A DNA stretch of 64,000 nt from Blepharisma japonicum (Eukaryota; Ciliophora; Heterotrichea; Heterotrichida; Blepharismidae). The notes beneath the pieces were generated by a model that had not been told where the DNA came from, ran no database searches, and was given only the letters and a program-made list of their open reading frames with translations. The stretch is taken from the NCBI GenBank assembly GCA_949751835.1, contig CATKHK010000005.1, forward strand, positions 744,001 through 808,000, in the 5' to 3' direction. Of the stretch, positions 1-10,165 are shown one piece after another; positions within the stretch are counted from its first letter, which is position 1; each line of letters begins with the position of its first letter. The position numbers were made by a program, and so were the translations under genes.

Positions 1-1268
1 ATAATAAGGGCTGCGCTTTTAAAGATTTAGGTAGAAAGCTCGAAGCAATAGAACTCTTCAATGAAGCAATTAATCTCAACCCAGTTGATTTTGAAGCTTA
101 CTGTAATAAAGGTGCAATCCTTTCCGATTTAGAAAGAAATTTTGAAGCAATAGAATGCTATAACGAAGCAATCAAAATCGAGCCTGAAAAAGCTAAAACC
201 TCTCATAAAGCAAAGATTATCAGAGATCTTGGCAATAAAGGCGAAGCAATAGAATGCTGCAACAAAGCAATCAAGCTTGAGCCTGAGTATACTGATGCTT
301 ATTTTGTTAAAGGCACTATTCTTCTGCATTTAGCCAAAGATCTTGAAGCTATTGAATGCTATAATGAAGTAATTAGACTTAAACCCGACTATTATAGGGC
401 TTATATGGGCAAAGGAACCTCATTTTGGGCTTTGGGCAGAAAAGAGGAAGCGCTAGAATGCTATAACGAAGCAATCAGAATCAAGCCTAATGATGCTTAT
501 TTTTTATATAATAAAGGATTTATTCTACGTGAAATGCACAGAAATGCAGAGGCACTTGAATGCCATAGCGAAGCAATTAAACTCAAGCCTGATTATGCTG
601 AAGCTCACTATTATAAAGGTTTGGCTCTTGATAATTTAGACAGAAAAACTGAAGCAATAGAATCTTTAAATGAAGCAATTAAACTCAAACCTTCCTTTTT
701 ATCTCAGGTTTATTATTATAAAGGTACTATTCTTAGCAATTTAGGCAAATATCTTGAAGCAGCAGAGTGCTTTGATGAAGTAATAAAACTTGAGCCTGAT
801 CACACTAATGCTTATATTAACAAAGGCAACGCTTTTATGCATTTAAATATGTACATAGAAGCAATAGAATGTTTTAGCCAAGTAATTCGAATAGAGCCTG
901 ACAATGGTGGTGCTTATAATAATAAAGGTTTTGCTCTTGGTATTTTGGGGAGGTACGCTGAAGCAATTGAATGCTATAGTAATGTAATAAAAGTTGTGCC
1001 TGAGTACATTGATGCTCATTATGGTAAAGCGTCTTGTCTTTATAATTTAGATAGACTAGATGAAGCAATAGAGTGCTGAAGTGAAATCATAAAACTTGCT
1101 CCTGGCTATATTAAAATATATTTATTGAAGGGCAATACTCTTAAAGATTTAGGAAGAATTCCTGAAGCAGTTCAATGCTATGTTGAAGCATTAAAAATGA
1201 ATCCAGATGGCATTTTCCTAGCAGAAATTAAGGAAAAGCTGTATGAAGCTTTACTATGCATGAATTAA
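1..1268 (+). CDS. TPR-repeat protein, 5' end outside the window
   Basis: Open reading frame entering from the left edge (codons in phase with position 3) and ending at TAA 1266-1268. It is made almost only of 34-residue tetratricopeptide repeats with the pattern K-G-x-x-L-x-x-L-x-R-x-x-E-A-I-E-C-Y-N-E-A-I-K-L-x-P; about a dozen units are visible. One in-frame TGA (1077-1079) sits in the middle of a repeat and is read as Trp. No catalytic domain is visible, so this should be a helical scaffold that binds other proteins; partner unknown. Closely related to the TPR gene at 2486-5359 and to relics at 1866, 6040 and 15563, so it belongs to a local expanding family. Confidence 0.85.
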
Positions 1269-2485
1269 ATTTGATTAGTTTTAATTAATGAATTATATTT
1301 AATTATGTTGCTTTTCAATAACAATTAAATGAATTACGCAGTCTAAAGAGTTTCATAGCCATGCTTTGCTATTATTTTACCTTAAAAAATTTTTTTGGGT
1401 TTATTTTCGATATATAAGAGCAGTTACTTCTCATTAGTAATTAAGGAATTAAAAATTTGAATTTTGTTTTTCTTTCTATAGAGTTTTATATATTATCAAA
1501 AGATTGCAAACTTCCATTTATTGACTTAAATAGCTATATATGATTATGCATAGAGCACTCGAAACTTAAAAAAATATTTTTGATTGGCTTAAGAATCGTA
1601 AAGTATAAAAATATCGCAATCAATAGACTTAATTGCTTTGAAATTGCCTGCTGAATTTTTTTAAATTGGCTATTTTGAGTTAATAATAATTGCTTTAGTG
1701 TCAATTCGCTTCAAGATTTGTACTTTAACTGATTCAGGGTTAAAATAAAGTGTTAATCTCTTATAAATAATAAAATTACACTATTCATTTTAAAATAATA
1801 TTTTAGCATCCAAGCTTTATCAAAAATATGTTTGTTATTAATGCGAAAATTAGAAAATTAAGCAGAGACTAAAAGAATTTGAATGCTATGCCGAAGGACT
1901 TAAGCTCAATCCTTATGATCCTAAATAAAAAGAGCTCTTGTTAAATTAAAGAAGTTATTATAATAAAATTTATTTTTATAATTTGAAAAAGAATTAGCTA
2001 CAAATTAAAATTGAATATGTCCTTTAACAATTATATCTCTTTTAAAGCTTTGATTTTAATATTAATAGCTAGCAGGTTTAATTACTGTGAATTTTTGGAT
2101 AGCTTTCATATTTAAATAATATTTCTTTATATTTATTAAAGAATTGGAAAATAATGAGAATTTGGTGCAACACTGCCATCGTTGAAGAACTTGCATGATA
2201 AACTCACTCGATAGATCTCAGAAGAAGCTTCAATCTATAATAGCTGTCTAGCAGTTAATTTCAAACTTGAAGCCATTCTAATAATAGCCTATAAGCATTA
2301 TAGATTAAAACATATTTAAAAATAAATTTTATCTTTATTAAATATAAAAACCTTTGGACTTCAATAAAACGAAGATCTTAATTTATCCGATAATCAATAA
2401 AAAAAATAAAAGACTTATAAAGTGCAGCTTACTCATAAAGAAATCCATTAAATGTAGACATACAAATAATAATTAATTCAACAAC
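1269..2485. other. AT-rich spacer with a TPR gene relic
   Basis: About 1.2 kb with stops in all frames. The only recognisable piece is at 1866-1926, plus strand, which reads like half a TPR unit (E-F-E-C-Y-A-E-G-L-K-L-N-P-Y-D-P-K) before a stop. Nothing else is identifiable. Confidence 0.6.
1866..1926 (+). pseudogene. TPR repeat fragment
   Basis: A short piece matching the second helix of the neighbouring TPR units, with the E-C-Y...L-K-L-N-P signature, followed directly by TAA. No start codon or further repeats flank it. It is a remnant of another member of the local TPR family. Confidence 0.5.
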
Positions 2486-5359
2486 ATGGATAAGGGTCGA
2501 TTTAAAAACTTTGAGCATTGAAAAGAGAAAGGCAGAAAACTTTATAAAGATAATAAGTTTAAAGAAGCCTTAAAATGTTATACAGAAGCAATTAAACTCA
2601 ATCCTGACGACGCTGGCTTATACATTAAAAAAGGAAATGTTCTTAGAAAATTGGACAAAGATCTTGAAGCATTAATATGCTATCAGCAAGCAATTGAACT
2701 CAAGCCTGATGAATTTAAAGCTCACTATAAAAAAGGTATTGTTTTTGATGATTTAGACTTAACAGAAGAAGCAATTGAATGTTATGACGAAGCACTACAA
2801 ATCGATCCTAATCATTTTGAAGTTTACCTCAAAAAAGGCTCTGCTCTTGATGATATAGGCAATTATAGTGAAGCAATCGAATGCTATGATGAAGTAATTA
2901 AAATTTGCCCTAATTGTGCTGATTTTTACAATATGAAAGGCTGTGTTTTGGGAAAATTAGGCGATGGTCTTGAAGCAATAAAATGTTATGACAAAGCATT
3001 GAAACTTGAGCCTAATGATCCTGGAACTTACGTTAATAAAGGCTGCATTCTCGATAATTATATTCATAAAATGGCATAGTGAGTCAACCTTTCCCCTTAC
3101 AATTAAAAAAAATTTGGTTTCAGTGAAAGGGAATTTTTGCTGTTATTTTGTTTCAATTTAAAATATTTGTAGTCAGAAATGAGAACAGCTTTGGTGATTG
3201 TATTCGGGTGGGCTTTGGCTGACTTAGTGGAACAGCAACATCGAGTAGACTGACCCAAACTAGTATCAGGTTGAATTTCCCTCAGTGAAGAGATAGAGCT
3301 CAGAGTCTAAAAGGAGTAGCTTTGCAGTGCCAAAAGTAGGTTTCTTGGCCAATTGGATGACTTCCCCAGAGCGATGCTAGGCATGCATATTGGGCTATGA
3401 ATTTGGAATCTATATTTATGCAATGAATTTTCGCCTTGGGCAGACAAATGACCAGAAAATTCGATATATCTAATTTCGGGAAGGCAAACCCTTTGATATG
3501 GCATGGTGACTCATCGTTTCTGACTCTTAAATAGTGATTAAAGTCTCATCCATAAAGAATAAAATAGAAGAAAGCTAGTGGTCTGCAAAGTTCTCCATTA
3601 GCCATTTAAATAAGTAACAATTCTCTATAGTTTAGACAGGAACACTGAAGCAATAAAATGCTTTAACAAAGCAATAAAACTCAAGCCTGACTATGCGGCT
3701 GCTTACTTTAAAAAAGGTAATACACTTTGTGAATTAGACAGAGAACTTGAAGCAATAGAATGCTATAATCAGTCATTAAGAATAAGGCCAAATAGTGTAC
3801 GCGCTTATAATGCTAAAGGTGCTGCGCTTGATGCTTTAGGCATGTATCGTGAAGAAATAGAATGCTATAATGAAATAATTAAACTTGAGCCTCGTGATGC
3901 TGTAGTTTATGTCAAAAAAGGTGATGCTCTTATGGAACTGCGTAAATATTTTGAAGCAATAGAATGCTATGATGAGGTAATCAAAATTGACCCTAATTTT
4001 GCTTCTGCTTACTTTAATAAAGGAGTTATTTTTAAGATATTAGAAAGGAACATTGAAGAAATGGAGTGTTATGACCAAGCAATAAGAGCCAATCCTAATT
4101 ATGTTATGGCTTATAATAATAAAGGAATTGTTCTTAGCGAGCTAGGCAGGTTTCCTGAAGCAATTGAGTGCTATGATCAAATAATAAAACTCAATCCAGA
4201 TGATGCTGTGGCCTATAGCAATAAAGGAAATGCCCTTAAAGATTTAGGAAGAAATCTCGAAGCGATAGAATGTTATAACAAAGCAATTAAACTCTTTCCT
4301 GATTTTGCTGATGCCCACAATAATAAAGGCTGTGCTCTTCATAATTTAGAAAGGTATGCTGAAGAAATAGAATGCTGCAACGAAACAATTAAAATTAAAC
4401 CTGATCACTTTTTTGCTTATTATAACAAAGGCAAGGCTCTTTCATGTTTAAATAAAACTCTCGAAGCAATTGAATGCTATAATAATGCAATAAAATTCAA
4501 GCCTGATTTTTATTTAGCTTACAATAATAAAGGTACTGAACTTGATGAGCTAGGCAGATATGCAGAAGCAATAGAATGCTACAATGAAGCAATAAAAATC
4601 AATCCCGATAATGCTATGGCTTATTATAATAAAGGCAATGCACTTAAGAAGTTAGATAAAAATCTTGAAGCATTAGAATGTTATAATAAAGCAATTAAAT
4701 TTGTTCCTGACTATGCTGATTATCACAGCAGTAAAGGCATGGTTCTTAGCTCAATCGGCAAAAATGTTGAAGCAATCGAATGTTTAAATGAAGCAATCAG
4801 ACTTAAACCTGAAAATTCTAGTTATTATGATATTAAAGGTATTATTCTTTGCAAGCTTGGCAGAGAACTTGAAGCAATAGAATGCTTTAAAGAGGCACTC
4901 ACACTACAACCAGATGATGAAGATATATTAAAAAATTTAATTATTGCTCTTCACAACTTAGAAATAAGTAATGAAACAGAAGAAACTCATGAAGAAGATG
5001 TGCAGGCGGAGTCTGATGTCTCTGAAGAAACTCATGAAGAAGATGTGCAGGCGGAGTCTGATGTCTCTGAAGAAACTCATGAAGAAGATGTGCAGGCGAA
5101 ATCTGATGTCTCTGAAGAATCTTTCTGCAAAAAAGGCGATGCTCTTTATGAATTAGGCAATTATAATGGGGCAATAGAATACTACAACGAAGCAATTGAA
5201 CTCAACCCAAGTGATGCTGATGCCTATATTAAAAAAGGAAAAGCTCTTATTAAATTGGATAGGAGATCTGAAGCAATAAAATGCAATATCAAAGCAATCC
5301 AGCTAAATCCTGATTGCATCTATTTGATAGAGAATGAAGAGACTCCTGATGATGATTAA
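2486..5359 (+). CDS. TPR-repeat protein split by a 573-nt TA-bounded insert
   Basis: Starts at ATG 2486 (M-D-K-G-R-F-K-N-F-E-H-W, the Trp coded by TGA) and ends at TAA 5357-5359. Consists of about 20 TPR units of 34 residues. The frame is broken by stops between 3057 and 3627. Leaving out 3055-3627 (one TA kept) joins the sequence in frame and gives a unit of exactly 34 residues (K-G-C-I-L-D-S-L-D-R-N-T-E-A-I-K-C). Near the C-terminus three identical-length 15-residue acidic repeats (4979-5113) interrupt the TPRs, followed by two more TPR units and an acidic end. A scaffold function is inferred; partner unknown. If the insert is not removed in the expressed genome, the gene is two fragments: 2486-3079 and a start-less 3' part. 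Confidence 0.8.
3055..3627. other. TA-bounded insertion in TPR gene, candidate IES
   Basis: 573-nt segment bounded by TA at 3055-3056 and TA at 3628-3629. It has stops in the host frame, a base composition richer in G and C than the spacers around it, and no resemblance to TPR sequence. Exact removal between the two TAs restores one perfect TPR unit. TA boundaries are known for internal eliminated sequences of Blepharisma and other ciliates, and also for Tc1/mariner insertions. The ends show only weak inverted similarity; an imperfect 15-nt direct repeat (t-g-g-c-a-t-a/g-g-t-g) occurs near 3071 and 3499. A 65-codon open frame on the minus strand (3307-3504) has no recognisable domain. Confidence 0.65.
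4979..5113 (+). repeat. 3 x 45-bp tandem repeat, coding
   Basis: Three head-to-tail 45-bp copies inside the TPR gene, nearly identical at the DNA level (one base differs in the third copy). Each codes for the 15 residues E-E-T-H-E-E-D-V-Q-A-E/K-S-D-V-S. The length is a multiple of three, so copy number can change without breaking the gene. Confidence 0.9.
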
Positions 5360-6039
5360 TTAAGGATTATTTTATTTTAACCATATTAATATCAAAGGTT
5401 CTTAACTTAACTCCAATTATTATATATTAGAGAATAATAGTTAAATTTTAATTTCTAAGCATTATATTAATTATTATTATTATTATTATTAAATTTTTGA
5501 TAGCTCATCCTTGATCCAACGATGGTGGATTATTTGATCAAGAACAGGAAGTAGGTAAATTTATTTTTGATAAATCAGTTATTTCCTATAGCAAAATCCT
5601 TATAATATATATGAAATTTGGTATAGAGCAAGAGATGGGGCTAGAATCCCCAGATAAAACTAGTAGACCAAGTAGAACCCGATTTCCAGAGAGAGCTAAA
5701 CTTCAATATTGAGCCAGTCAGAATGAGACTGAGAGACATTCAATTGCAATAGACCCAATAGACCCAAATAAAGCTAAACTTCTAGTTAGACCGAGCATAC
5801 CCAGATATACTTAGTGAGATTGATCCATCCCCACTCTATCCTTATCAACTGGAAAAAAGGTGGGCTCTTATATATTAAATATATGAATTTTTGTCATTTT
5901 TATTAGTGTTAGAATTTCAAAAATTTTAACACCATAAAAGCATACATTAAGCTTATCTTATAGCAAATAGCAGGATAGAAGAATTAAAAGTTCTGACCTT
6001 GAGCTAAATGAAACTATCAGTAGAATAATTAATCAGATT
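5360..6039. other. Non-coding spacer with ATT run and GC-richer island
   Basis: No coding frame recognised. Contains a simple ATT/TTA run at about 5469-5494 and a GC-richer stretch at about 5620-5860 with repeated short phrases (agacccaa, gctaaactt twice). The island resembles the 19.25-19.5 kb island only in composition. Origin unknown. Confidence 0.5.
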
Positions 6040-6292
6040 CATGAGCCAAAATCAATTTTGGATTTATGAGCATTGGAATATGGAAGGGTAAGCGACTTTC
6101 AAAAGAAAATAGGTGGAAGGAAGCCTTAAAATGCTATAAAAAAGCAATTGAAGCCAAGCCTGAAGACGCTAGCTTATACATCAAAAAAGGCAGTGTTCTT
6201 AGAAAATTATTCAGAGACCTTGAGGCAGTAGAATGCTATAACAAGGCAATTGAACTTAGCCCTCTGGCTTTCAATTCTTCTAATATTGCCTA
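6040..6292 (+). pseudogene. Truncated TPR gene
   Basis: The start (ATG 6040, ending in Y-E-H-W) matches the start of the TPR gene at 2486, and the following text (R-W-K-E-A-L-K-C-Y-K-K-A-I-E-A-K-P-E-D-A-S-L-Y-I-K-K-G) is the first TPR unit of that gene, but the two pieces lie in different frames. The frame ends at a TAG at 6290-6292 soon after the second unit begins, where the sequence switches to unrelated DNA. A broken 5' end of a TPR paralogue. Confidence 0.6.
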
Positions 6293-6490
6293 GCTTATTC
6301 TGTTCTGACGCTCGTCTATCTTTCTTTCCTCCATTAAAGCTATTTCTATTTCTTGAGACTTTTTCTTTCTTCCATTTCAATTGCATATCTTATAGCGTTT
6401 GGCTCAACTCAAATATATCAATCGCTATTGCAAAAAAATGAATTGCTACTCCTCCAAAAATATGCAATTTCATTGCAACACAAACTGCAA
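6262..6490 (-). pseudogene. Coding-like relic on the minus strand
   Basis: Reads on the minus strand as a charged helix (A-I-R-Y-A-I-E-M-E-E-R-K, then Q-E-I-E-I-A-L-M-E-E-R-K) with a frame change and a TAG inside. The E-I-E-I-A-L-M-E-E stretch recalls a ubiquitin-interacting motif but is too short to name. It directly abuts the truncated TPR gene. Confidence 0.25.
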
Positions 6491-6689
6491 TATGCTCTGA
6501 ACTTGCAGCAAGAAATTTTCAAATACCTTAGAGTTGCGCTCATCATATTATCAAGTTTAAACATATATCAGAAAGTCTCTGGCTTCATGGATAGGAGAAA
6601 TTGACAAATTAGATTGCCAATTTAAGCTGGATAAGTCTCCCTAGAGAACTAAACAGCTCAAGATAATCCAAAATCATTCCAATACTATA

Positions 6690-7110
6690 TCTGATTATCA
6701 TTAAAGCACGTTATAATATGATTTCAGCCAGTATCAATTCTTCCTCCAAAACAACATAAAACTTTTGTTCTATCATTATGAGTCATACATACTATGCTGA
6801 AAAATAGGAGAAGGTAACTCACAGTTGCAGCTGACTTTTTTTTTCCAGTCATATTTAAAATCCAGAAACCATTATTAGATTTTCTATCATCTCCTACACC
6901 TACAAATATATAAATTTCAGGCGTTCTTAGGTCTTGATAAATAGACAGATGCATATTATATATGCTTTAAGCTGTTCAGAGCAGGTATTTCTTCAAGCTT
7001 TATTTTTTGGTTTAACTCTCAATGAATAAGCATATGTTTTCCTACTCCAGCTGCACAATGATTTTTCCTTGGCTGTATCACGCATTGCCAAATTCCAGTT
7101 TAGATAAATT
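6690..7110 (-). pseudogene. Decayed kelch-repeat gene fragment
   Basis: On the minus strand the text I-Y-I-F-V-G-V-G-D-D-R-K-S-N-N-G-F-W-I-L-N and V-L-C-C-F-G-G-R-I-D-T-G has the spacing of kelch blades (I-Y-I-F-G-G ... W ... L), and upstream H-C-A-A-G-V-G-K-H-M-L-I-H is another blade edge. Frame shifts and stops separate the pieces. The intact kelch gene of this window (30215-31447) is a different, more distant member. Confidence 0.35.
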
Positions 7111-7467
7111 GAGGGATCTAGAAATTGTCCAATTTAACAAGGATTAAACCTCATATTTGGCTTTTAAGATTTACAAATAATTTTTAATCGAAAAGTTAAT
7201 CTTTGGCTTTTATATTACTAAAAAGAAAATGATTATTTTGTCATCAGATCGCTATAGAAGTATTAAAAAGTAAGAGGTTTAAAAATGTGCACTACAGAAG
7301 ATAACGATTTTAATAAAATTAGAAGATCAACAATTTTACTCAGCTTATCAAAGATTTAAAGTCAGAAATTTTGCAGCTGATATTCCTAATTAATCTTGAA
7401 TTTTTATTTAGACATTAAAATAATCTTTAATATTTAGCAACAACTAAAACTAATAAAAATTAGCAAA

Positions 7468-7971
7468 ATGCTAGCCCTAATCGGAATTTAAACTGAAGAC
7501 TATGAAATTATGGTCCCAGTCCAACTTTTATCAATGGTCGGACATATATTCCACACTGTCTGTCCGAGCAAGCAAGCAAGCAGGTGACGATATCTTGCAT
7601 CTGTCCTATATTTAGAACTAGGTCTCAAATCTATTATTCAATTGACAGATTTGTCGCTGACAAAAATCATTTCAGAGTTAAACGAGGCTGAATATGACAC
7701 TTAATTTATCACTAGAGGTGGGACACCTGAACATATAAGACAAAATACAAGGTTAGTCAAAATTTAGAGGTTGCTGGAGTGCTAAGAGGGAGAAAAGCAA
7801 CTGGGGTATATTGCACGTAAACCTGAAGTCACTATTTCTGGAAAAAATTTATATGAAAAAGATTGGGAGCAGACAAATGTAGACGGAAATCTTATGAGCA
7901 TGCAACTTAGTTGGGGCATGAATCTTTTATAGCGGAGTTTTTGAAGGTTTTAAATCCAAAAATTGAGCTTT
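7468..7971 (+). pseudogene. Dead DJ-1/PfpI-like gene
   Basis: Plainly the decayed twin of the gene at 21097-21681: it keeps the start (M-L-A-L-I-G), the E-D-Y-E-I-M-V-P-V-Q-L-L-S-M-V-G stretch and the end (H-E-S-F-I-A-E-F-L-K-V-L), but has in-frame stops, small insertions (an extra aagc repeat near 7570) and a deletion covering the nucleophile-elbow region. It cannot give a full protein. Confidence 0.9.
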
Positions 7972-8096
7972 AACTAATAAAATATACTAATTATAAAAAT
8001 TCATAACTATATGATGAAGAGTTATATTATTTAAGACAAGAATGTTTTAGACTCAGTAATTGGGCATATCTTTTATATGAGACTTATATTACTACT

Positions 8097-8714
8097 TTAA
8101 AAATCTCTAGGCTCACGAGTTTCCAAAAACGTTTTCAGTGTCCTTGAGGAATTTAAAAACCTGACTTTCCACTGTCTCAGCTTATTACGCCCCTCTAACG
8201 TCTCTGGGTGGAATTTTTCAATGATGTTATGAAGTACTGCAAATACGTGGAAATCTGCCCTAGTAGGATGATTTCCCACAAAGTACCCACTTCCTCCATT
8301 ATTCTTATCAAGCCTTGCCTCAATTATTCCGAGCCACGCAGGGACTTTTTCTGTAAAAACTTTATTAAGTCCTTCAAAGTCTTTATTAAAGGCTAAAGGA
8401 GTTATAGCACCCGCAATATCTTCACATAGGTCACACAAGGACTCAACCCAATAGGTTTCTTCACCTTCTGCAGCTCCATAGCCAAATTTATTGCAAAGGT
8501 AGCGGGAAATTGATTGAGTTTGAGCCAGTCTGTGTCCATCTACGTCTACTATAGGCAGTTGTGAAAATTCAGCGAAGCCTGAACCTTTCAGCTGAGGCCA
8601 TTCTTGAAACTGAATTTTGTGGTCTTCAAAAGCAGCCCCAGCGTAGTGAAGAATCATCCGGATTACGTCGGCTCTCCCATATATGTCGAAATAGTGAACG
8701 GTTATTCGTGACAT
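8097..8714 (-). CDS. Sigma-class glutathione S-transferase (copy A)
   Basis: 205 residues, a normal length for a cytosolic GST. The thioredoxin-like N-terminal half starts V-H-Y-F-D-I-Y-G-R-A-D-V-I-R with the expected catalytic Tyr at residue 8; the glutathione-binding Q-L-P-I-V-D and Q-T-Q-S-I-S-R-Y-L (Gln-Ser pair binding the gamma-glutamyl end) follow; the C-terminal half is the all-helical domain with F-V-G-N-H-P-T-R-A-D-F-H-V-F. It should conjugate glutathione to electrophiles or act as a prostaglandin-synthase-like isomerase in the cytosol. The start is set at M-S-R-I by comparison with copy B; an upstream in-frame ATG (8747) is not shared. Divergent from the plus-strand GST at 8980, with a 265-bp shared promoter region. 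Only five residues differ from copy B. Confidence 0.93.
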   Translation of the reverse strand: MSRITVHYFDIYGRADVIRMILHYAGAAFEDHKIQFQEWPQLKGSGFAEFSQLPIVDVDGHRLAQTQSISRYLCNKFGYGAAEGEETYWVESLCDLCEDIAGAITPLAFNKDFEGLNKVFTEKVPAWLGIIEARLDKNNGGSGYFVGNHPTRADFHVFAVLHNIIEKFHPETLEGRNKLRQWKVRFLNSSRTLKTFLETREPRDF

Positions 8715-8979
8715 TATTATATAATTTGGCTTCCAATGGTTTTGCATTGGCTCATATTGATAGATATTTAGATATTATAGTAAAAGGAGTAAGAATGTTA
8801 CTGATTGGAATTAGACAAATTGATACTTTTTGTAATTTTTTAATAGAAAAATTGGGCTTTAAATATAATTTATTATTCTAAGATAGAAAATTAAAAAGCT
8901 ATATATAAAACCTAAAATAATCAGCATTTTATGTAAATTTATCCAGATTGTTATAAGCTTACAGTTAATAATAATAATA

Positions 8980-9675
8980 ATGGGTTGTGGTAAAAGCAAC
9001 GCTAAAGAGCCAACTATACCTACTAAGGTCTCGGCTGGATCTAATCCCACTTTTCAAAATGTAGTTTTACACTATTTCTCTTTGTATGCAAGAGGAGAAG
9101 TTATCCGTGTGAGTCTTCACTATTTAGGCGTCGACTATACAGAAGACTTCGTCACTGCCCAAACTTGGCCAGCCCTTAAGCCAAAAACTGAGTTTGGTCA
9201 AATTCCAGTGCTTGAAATCAATAACCTCAAACTCGTTCAAACGAGATCAATCATGCGTTATCTATTTCAGACCTTCAAGCATTATCCAACAGATAACTTC
9301 CAAGCTTACAACGTTGAAAGTCTAGTTGATTTATTAAATGACATGAGGGATCCTCTAGATGATGCTCAAGTTAAAAGCGCCGTTGAGCAAGTAGAAGCCC
9401 TTTATACAACGAAATTTCCTGACCAGCTGAAAATGATAGCAAAAAGATATTCAACGTATGGGTCTAAGAAGTTTATGGTCGGCAATAACGTGAGTATGGC
9501 TGATATGTATGTTTTTCAATTTATACATGATAACTTTATGACTCCTTTAGCAAAAAAATATGAAAATTTACTTGATCAGCATTGCCCAGCTGTCAAGAAG
9601 TGGGCAAACGAGTTTTTGGAGTCGTCGCCAGCATTGAAAGCATATTTAGCTTCAAGGCCTGAAAGACCTTTCTAA
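8980..9675 (+). CDS. GST-like protein with N-terminal acylation signal (copy A)
   Basis: 231 residues. A 25-residue N-terminal extension begins M-G-C-G-K-S, a classic N-myristoylation start (Gly2, Ser6) with Cys3 for palmitoylation; then a GST fold: V-L-H-Y-F-S-L-Y-A-R-G-E-V-I-R with Tyr32 in the catalytic position, Q-I-P-V-L, Q-T-R-S-I-M-R-Y-L, and C-terminal M-V-G-N-N-V-S-M-A-D-M-Y. So it is a sigma-type GST probably tethered to a membrane, which is unusual since members are normally soluble. Activity is inferred from the fold. Divergently paired with the minus-strand GST. About 38 residues differ from copy B. Confidence 0.9.
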   Translation: MGCGKSNAKEPTIPTKVSAGSNPTFQNVVLHYFSLYARGEVIRVSLHYLGVDYTEDFVTAQTWPALKPKTEFGQIPVLEINNLKLVQTRSIMRYLFQTFKHYPTDNFQAYNVESLVDLLNDMRDPLDDAQVKSAVEQVEALYTTKFPDQLKMIAKRYSTYGSKKFMVGNNVSMADMYVFQFIHDNFMTPLAKKYENLLDQHCPAVKKWANEFLESSPALKAYLASRPERPF

Positions 9676-9799
9676 ATAATCATATATTTATGATAAAATT
9701 GACTAATGAAATATTTATTAATAAAAATTCATATAGATCCCTTGCTGAAACTAAATTTATATTAGCTCTATCAGCTCTAGTTATTATTTTGTTTAAGGC

Positions 9800-10160
9800 T
9801 TATAAATGTTTTATTAAATTTAATTATATTTTCTCAGTGCATATGCTGGTTTTATTACATGCATTTCCTCATAGCAATTTTTACAGAATTTCTCATAATT
9901 CCATTCTCTATGCTAGGTAGCGAACACAGAAATTTGACAATTTAAAAATTATATTCACTAGTCAAAATTAAATATATTTTTATATAGAAAATCATTTTTA
10001 ATAATTAATTATTTGTTCTCTATAAAAAGAATTGCTCTAGCGGCCATTGGATATCTGATTCAACTTAATGATCTTTGATATAATAAAAATTTAGACTTCT
10101 ATTGACTCGATGAGCATTGTTTGATTAAGGTGAGAGTCTTTTATTTTTATATTATCTAGT
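9800..10160 (-). pseudogene. Dead copy of the small zinc-binding protein gene
   Basis: Aligns with the gene at 23399-23776: shared phrases include the end of the gene (tctcagtg), ttttacagaatttc and ttcaacttaatgatcttt. The cysteine codons of the zinc knuckles are not kept, extra AT-rich DNA of roughly 90 bp interrupts it, and there is no open frame. Confidence 0.7.
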
Positions 10161-10165
10161 GACCA

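Larger units (their letters stand above)
7310..10165. repeat. Segmental duplication, copy A
   Basis: Matches 20937-23670 in order and orientation: dead DJ-1 gene, minus-strand GST, plus-strand GST, dead zinc-protein gene. Similarity begins near 7310 (atcaacaattttactcagct versus atcagcaatttactcagttt) and fades near 10165 after a shared stretch ttcaacttaatgatcttt. Divergence is very uneven along the block. Confidence 0.9.

Noticed and set aside
3307-3504. 65-codon minus-strand frame inside the 573-nt insert as a gene
   Set aside because: No domain, no supporting start context, and length near what is expected by chance in a GC-richer stretch.
3055-3627. A Tc1/mariner-type transposon
   Set aside because: TA ends would fit, but there are no clear terminal inverted repeats and no transposase text.
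4941-5195. Minus-strand frame with repeated H-Q-x-P-P-A-H-L-L-H-E-F-L
   Set aside because: It is the shadow of the 45-bp coding repeat of the TPR gene on the other strand.
1-5359. Regular 102-bp periodicity, which could suggest a CRISPR-like or satellite array
   Set aside because: The period is three times 34 residues and the units vary as coding TPR repeats do; there are no spacers.
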